DNA from: Gryganskiella cystojenkinii
Taxonomy: Eukaryota; Mortierellomycota; Mortierellomycetes; Mortierellales; Mortierellaceae
Length of the DNA stretch: 64,000 nucleotides
Assembly: GCA_015852425.1 (NCBI GenBank)
Contig: JAAAIG010000091.1
Coordinates: 1-64,000 of the forward strand
Reading direction: 5' to 3'
The translations under genes were made by a program, and so were the position numbers. Of this stretch, positions 59,053 through 64,000 are shown piece after piece. Position 1 is the first letter of the stretch; the number at the start of each line of letters is the position of its first letter. The notes below the pieces were generated by a model. The model saw only the letters and a list, made by a program, of their open reading frames with translations. It made no database searches and had not been told where the DNA came from.

Positions 59053-60374
59053 CTGAACGAAACGTATCGACTGAGATGAATCCTAGCCTTGTCACTCTGC
59101 TTCCTCTTTACTCTTTGAAAACACCAGGGATTTAATGCGCGGCCAAAAGCTTTGTCTGCCACCGTTGATAGTTTTCAATTCAAGAGAACAAGACGCAAAG
59201 TAAAGTCTGCCAGCACACAAAAGAGAGAAAAAAAAAAGGACTGGAGGGGAGTATGGCGGCGGTAACGTGAAGAGGACGGTATGGTTGCTGAGCACGGATC
59301 TTTTCGGTGGCGATATCTCGTAAGCGAGTATTGATAGAGAATCTACTTTTTGCAGAGTTTGAAGGACCAGAACGGTGGTGGCAGTGAAGGAGGGGATGAG
59401 AGTGACAAAGCGAAGAATAAAAAGAGTATGCTGACAGAAAAAGAGAAAGAAGAAGAGTTGCACGCGTCGCGTTCGCTCTCCGTCTCCTTTTCCCATTGCA
59501 TCCCATTCATGCTGCCATTCCATCAAATCACCTCATTCAGACATGAATGCAGCCAAAAAACCAACGACGCCCCCCTCCCCCTCTTTCGGATATAACGTGT
59601 AAAGTCTCTCTCCTCTTCTCTCTCTCTTTTTTTTTGTTTTCCCCTCCCTCCTCCCCCTTTTCTCCTGCTCGTTCCCGGAACATCCAACAAGTCTTGTTTC
59701 TTCTCGTCTTCCGCATGAAAGAAAGTCTGTCCATTTCAGCGCGGCGAGAGAGTGTGTGGTCAGGCACAGGGTTTTTTTTCATGTTACGCAGGGGGAATGC
59801 AAGCCAAACGACGGGAACAAGGGGTCCGCGTCGATAGTGACTCCAAAAAAAGAGGGAATGAAAGATAAAAAGTGTCCTCGAGGACTGGGAGAAGACTTTG
59901 CACTTGAGGTTTTTTCAGCAAGCCCTTGATGCTGTTGCTGATTTCCTTTCCCTCTTCATGATCCAACCAACACAAACCCCCTGGTCCTGATCCAACTTTC
60001 GTGTGTTTTTTGTGACCAAGAAAAAAAAGAACAGGGGGGGAGGCGAGGTGGTCACAAAGGGACTGAGGGAGAAGAGAACCCTGTGTTTTCCCCTCTTGGA
60101 TGACGGCATGATGGGCAAAGAAGGGGGGCCTCAGAGAACACAAAGAGAAAACACCCGATAAGAGATCAAGACCAAGAAAATAAAACAAGGGTTGTCATTC
60201 CCACCCTTAATCTAGTTTTCCTCATCTCCAAGAGTCCCGTCGACCATTTTTCTTCCCAGAAATTTTTCGCAGGACGCGTTCTTCGCATGATAGATGGTAG
60301 TGATAGATTTTTGTTTAATTACATTGTTCTATGTTAAATGATACTTGTAGATGCGAATAAAATAATCTGTTATT
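59053..60374. other. Intergenic region, Ras GEF promoter
   Basis: About 1.3 kb between the Ras GEF start and the chitin deacetylase stop, both on the minus strand. It is rich in purine/pyrimidine tracts. Open frames on both strands lack motifs. It probably holds the Ras GEF promoter and a long 5' UTR. Confidence 0.45.
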
Positions 60375-61851
60375 TTAAGCGAGGACGAGTCCGACGGCAG
60401 CAGCAGCAGCAGCAGCAGCAGCAACCGTGAAAACACCCGAAGCAGAGAGGCCAGCAGCGCTGTTGTTCTTGTTAGTAGGGGTAGAGGTAGAAGTACGGGT
60501 ACCAGACGCAGTTCCTGAAGGACCAGTGGCAGTGGTGGAAGTAGGCGTAACGCCGGGAATCGTGGGGATGGGGGCAGTTCCACCGGACTGATAAGGAGTA
60601 GCATCCGACTCGCACTGTGCAACATTTGCAATGCTAATGTTCAAGGCAATTCCGAGAGGGATCAATTTTTGAGCGACACCGACGGTCATGGTGTTAAGAT
60701 CGTGCTCCAAGCAGTAGAAACCCTTAGTGCGGTTTCCAGACGGACCGGCATAGGTGTTCAAGGACTTTTGGAAGGTAGCGATCACAGTTGCCTCAGTCAT
60801 GGTAGGCATCTGCCAATCGTTGGTGTCAAAGGCATCACCGGTCCAGTCCACGGGAATGTAACCGAGCTTTTTGAGGACGAAACGAACACGGTTGTTGATA
60901 TCTCCATAAGGAGGACGCATGTACTTGAGACGGAGACCAGTCGCATCCATGACAGCCTTCTCGGTCCACTTCATCTCGGCAACGATCTGCTCGTTTGACA
61001 AGGTCGTCAAAGCATGATGAGACCAGGTGTGGGAGGCGAGATGGTGCCCCTCGGCAATCTCACGCTTGACAGTATCGGGGTACTGGATGACATTGGAACC
61101 GATCAAGAAAAAGGTCGCGGACAGCTTGTTGGTGTTGAGGTAATTCAACAAAGTAGGTGTGGCATCCGAGGGACCATCATCAAAGGTCAGACCCCAAGTG
61201 TTGGGACGACCACAGGCGACGATATCGTCAGCAGCACAGTTTTCACACGTCCAGTAGCACCTAATGAACAGAGCAATAAACAAAGACAATGACTGTTAAA
61301 AAGACCATTTTTTTTTAAAACGCCTCGGGGAGGAAATGAATTTCTGGTCGTTTCACATTTATAGAGAAAGGGAGGGACTTGAATAGGAGTGTCCAAAGTT
61401 TCTTTTTGATCCCCTGGTACGACCGTAGGTAATCGCTCATCGATTGCAAGATGAAAGAGGAGAGGGGGAGAAAACGGAGCACGAGCACGCGTTTTGTTTC
61501 GGTGCATTTTGTTTGATATCAAACGTGGAACCAAAGAAAAGAGGGGTCCCCGGAACCAGAAAAAGAAGGGAAACAAGCAAAAACTTACTCATTGGGGATA
61601 GGAGGATTAGGGCACGCAGGGGGAGCTCCCGTGTGAAGAGGGATAGCGGGTGCACCGGTGAGATCAATTTCCTTGAGCCAGGCAATGACCTCGGGAGAGT
61701 TAATTGGGGGCACGGCGTTAACAGGTGGGTACTTGGCTGCGGGGGCACTTGGTGCAGGAGCGCTAGGGGCGGAGGAACTGGGCTGTTGAGCCTGGACCAA
61801 CGCCAGGGACAAGACCAGGACTGTGAGGGAGGAAGCAAACAACTTAACCAT
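60375..61851 (-). CDS. Chitin deacetylase, GPI-anchored type (CE4)
   Basis: Secreted metal-dependent polysaccharide deacetylase that turns cell-wall chitin into chitosan. Two exons (61851-61589 and 61260-60375) join in phase to 382 residues. A signal peptide covers about 1-22 (MVKLFASSLTVLVLSLALVQ). A Pro/Ala/Ser-rich linker and Cys-rich segment (ECYWTCENCAADDIVACG) lead to the NodB domain. All five CE4 motifs are present: TFDDGPS (113-119), HTWSH (165-169), RPPYGD (203-208), DWTGDAFDTNDW (226-237) and LEHD (272-275). The C-terminus is Ser/Thr-rich and ends in a hydrophobic Ala/Val segment after NNSAAG, typical of a GPI-anchor signal. Mucoromycota and Mortierellomycota have chitosan-rich walls, so several such enzymes are expected. 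Confidence 0.94.
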
Positions 61852-64000
61852 TGTTGTGAAATTCGTTATGAATAATAAAGATGCGAAGAAGGGACGGTCT
61901 AGAAAATTAAAGAGGTGAAGAAGGCGAAGAGAGAAGAGAGACGAATATAGATACAGTAAAACAACGGACAAAGGATGTTTTGGCCCGGTGTGTTCAACGA
62001 TATCGAAGGGGTAGATTGATAAGGATGCGGGAAGCACTCAGAAATCGAGGGTGAGATAGTTGAGCCTCAATGAAGGAGTTCAAGGGATGTTTAATTATGT
62101 GCAGAAGGGACAAAGAAAAAATATAAGAGAGAGAGACGAGAAAGAAAGAAAGAAAGGTGGGGAGAGCCGAGAAAGTGTGGGTACTTATACCAAGGGTAAC
62201 AAAACTGTCGGCGCTTCCTCGGGTTCGAAGTTTTGAACTCAAAAACGTAGTTGTTGGTCCTATTAAGGACATCAACAGTAGTGCGTTTTGCGTTTTGCGT
62301 CGCATCTGTTTACGTCTGGACGTGTGCAGATTCAAATTGTTTACATTTTTGTCAATAACGCACCTAAAAATAGTCGTCTTCACCGGGGTTGACCCTCCGA
62401 TGTGTACCTGGGGGATGAATCGAGGTATGAACTGGGAAAGAAAATTTCGTTTTGGTCAGAACCCAGCCCAAACCCCTGTCCAGTAGGACTCCCCTTTTAT
62501 TTTTGGGCATCCCTGAAGGTATTCTCGGCTTTTTTTGTTCAGATGGACGAACAGATATTCCACGCTCTCCTGGATCTGGAAGTCCCTTTTGTATACCGCC
62601 ATCGGCGCACTGCCACTCGCATTGACGAGAGAGGAGAAAGTGTCAATCGGGACACTGCCCATAGCGTATCGATGGGCTCGGCTTGATGCTCTTAACATTT
62701 GTCGAGTGAGTTACTAGGAGGAAGGATAAGTTCTGTTGTTCTGTGCTATCCTCCTCTTTCCAAGGTCAATTGCGGCCATGACGTGTCCAACCTACCACTA
62801 CTACAGTAATGGCAAGACAAAAGAGGAACTATAAGGTTCCAGTTTGACATGTACAACCGGGTATCTTGTGTTGCAGACCATCTTATTTTAGAAACCGTTT
62901 TACGCCATTGATAATGTGGTAAACAGGTTGTCAAGCAAAATGTCCGTCGGGATATTATATTTGAACTCAAAGTGAGTGCAAAATAATGCCCGGAGTAGAA
63001 GGGTAGAGTCGTCGCATTGTGTACAGTACTGTACAAGTATATGAGATTTCAACCAAGGACGCTATTTTTGAGAAACTTTGATTGCTGTGCAACTGTTGAA
63101 AATTTATTGTCAGCTTTTACCCATGACCATGAGGTTCAGGAACCAGGGAAAGTTGAAGTACAAAGGGCGAAAAGAGTCGTCCCCAGGCCAACGCGCTTAA
63201 ATATTGAGAGACACATCCAGTGAGACACCATAACGACATTTTCATCATCATCAGCTCACGTCCGGAACCAATTTTTTGTTCGTTTAAGTTGCTATTTTCG
63301 GAGTGTTGTGCACAGAGGAAAAGAGAGTACATGACCGAAGTCAGGGTACAGTACAAGGGTTGCAAACGGCGCAGACCTAGGCAGTGACGATCTTTTGTTC
63401 TCTTTGCCAGGGAGAAAAAAAAGAGACCACACATAGGCCTGGGGCGCTCTCGCCCACCCCTTTCCAGGGATTAGAGAGAAAGAAAAATACAAATTGTTGA
63501 AACGTCAAAGGCCACTTCTGCTGCTGGAATGGGCTTGAGCATCTTTTTTTTGCTTCTCACTCCTTTTCAGAAAATCGATTTACCCGGCATAAGTGCCTGA
63601 GCCCAGAACGTTAGTTTTTTTTAGGCTAGTTTTGTCCAACTCTTTGTCGAGAGCCTGAGCCTACTCGTTTCGACCTCGCCTTCTGCGCCAGCCACAATTG
63701 CAATGGAAATTTCTGTCGACCTCCAAAATGAAGCGTCTTGTCACGAGAGATTTTAGCGCCGTGCACTCAGAGCACCTATGTCCCAAAGCGAGCTAACAAA
63801 ATGGAAAGAGCATGTCAGCGGGATGGTAGTGGTTCGGGGTCAAGATATCCTCCCTTTGGAGAGCAATATTTTCGCTGTTCTCTTGTCAGAGGGCGGGGGG
63901 GCTTTAACATCTGATTCCCTTCCAGTAGACTATATCATCCTGCGATTGACAGACAAACGTCCCTCGCGAGTGTGGGGATGTTTATTATCGGTTAGCTGTA
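61852..64000. other. Gene-poor right end
   Basis: About 2.1 kb upstream of the chitin deacetylase. The proximal few hundred bases should be its promoter (CT-rich on the minus strand). Beyond that I see only a weak coding-like fragment at 62543-62717 and no supported gene. The window ends without a boundary feature. Confidence 0.4.
62543..62717 (+). pseudogene. Possible coding fragment with frameshift
   Basis: One frame reads MDEQIFHALLDLEVPFVYRH followed by charged residues. After about 62640 a second frame continues as VSIGTLPIAYRWARLDALNI. The two look like one protein broken by a frameshift, or an exon pair, and an AG precedes the ATG. The family is not recognised and the evidence is weak. 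Confidence 0.2.

Noticed and set aside
1..64000. CRISPR arrays, bacterial operons or prophage
   Set aside because: Genes have spliceosomal introns and eukaryotic families throughout. The tandem repeats seen are coding (Sel1, polyQ) or simple sequence without spacers.

Overview
This is a eukaryotic, fungal window. It has compact protein genes with short GT-AG spliceosomal introns, a eukaryotic initiator tRNA, a chitin deacetylase with a GPI-type tail, a Ras GEF and many polyglutamine tracts. The gene set (sacsin-like chaperone, Sel1-repeat protein, very long low-complexity regulators, an EPG5-like autophagy tether) points to an early-diverging lineage. My guess is Mortierellomycota or Mucoromycota; that placement is inference. 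The window is scaffold sequence: a run of ten Ns lies at 33924-33933.

Layout. 462-2115 (-) is an HDAC8-like class I histone deacetylase. It diverges from 2534-12098 (+), a 3116-residue homologue of EPG5. Next on + are a 17-unit Sel1-repeat protein (12531-14684) and a phage-type ATP-dependent DNA ligase (15782-18375); both begin with mitochondrial-targeting-like sequences. A polyQ-rich C2H2 zinc-finger regulator (18551-21292, -) converges on the ligase. About 6.4 kb without a recognisable gene follows, then a triple-KH RNA-binding protein (27691-29080, +), a tiny two-exon COX7C/Cox8-type cytochrome oxidase subunit (29586-30195, -), a probable decayed gene, a striking inverted repeat, initiator tRNA-Met (31987-32058, -), NHP2 (32319-33348, +) and a Net1/Dnt1-type nucleolar protein (34278-39024, +). 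The right part holds a 2973-residue sacsin-like protein with a BTB domain (39178-48509, -), two tandem duplicated single-pass membrane proteins (49023-49835 and 50643-51056, -), a Ras GEF of about 1941 residues (52287-59052, -) and a GPI-type chitin deacetylase (60375-61851, -). The last 2.1 kb has no gene I can support.

The genes do not form an operon-like pathway; this looks like ordinary fungal chromosome. Loose themes are nucleolus/translation (initiator tRNA, NHP2, Net1-like protein) and cell surface/signalling (membrane proteins, Ras GEF, chitin deacetylase). The most unusual content is the EPG5 homologue, since this tether was described as an animal autophagy factor absent from yeast. 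Next are the phage-type ligase with a presequence and the sacsin-BTB fusion. Exon boundaries were worked out by hand from GT/AG sites and reading phase. Family assignments rest on remembered family motifs, not on searches.
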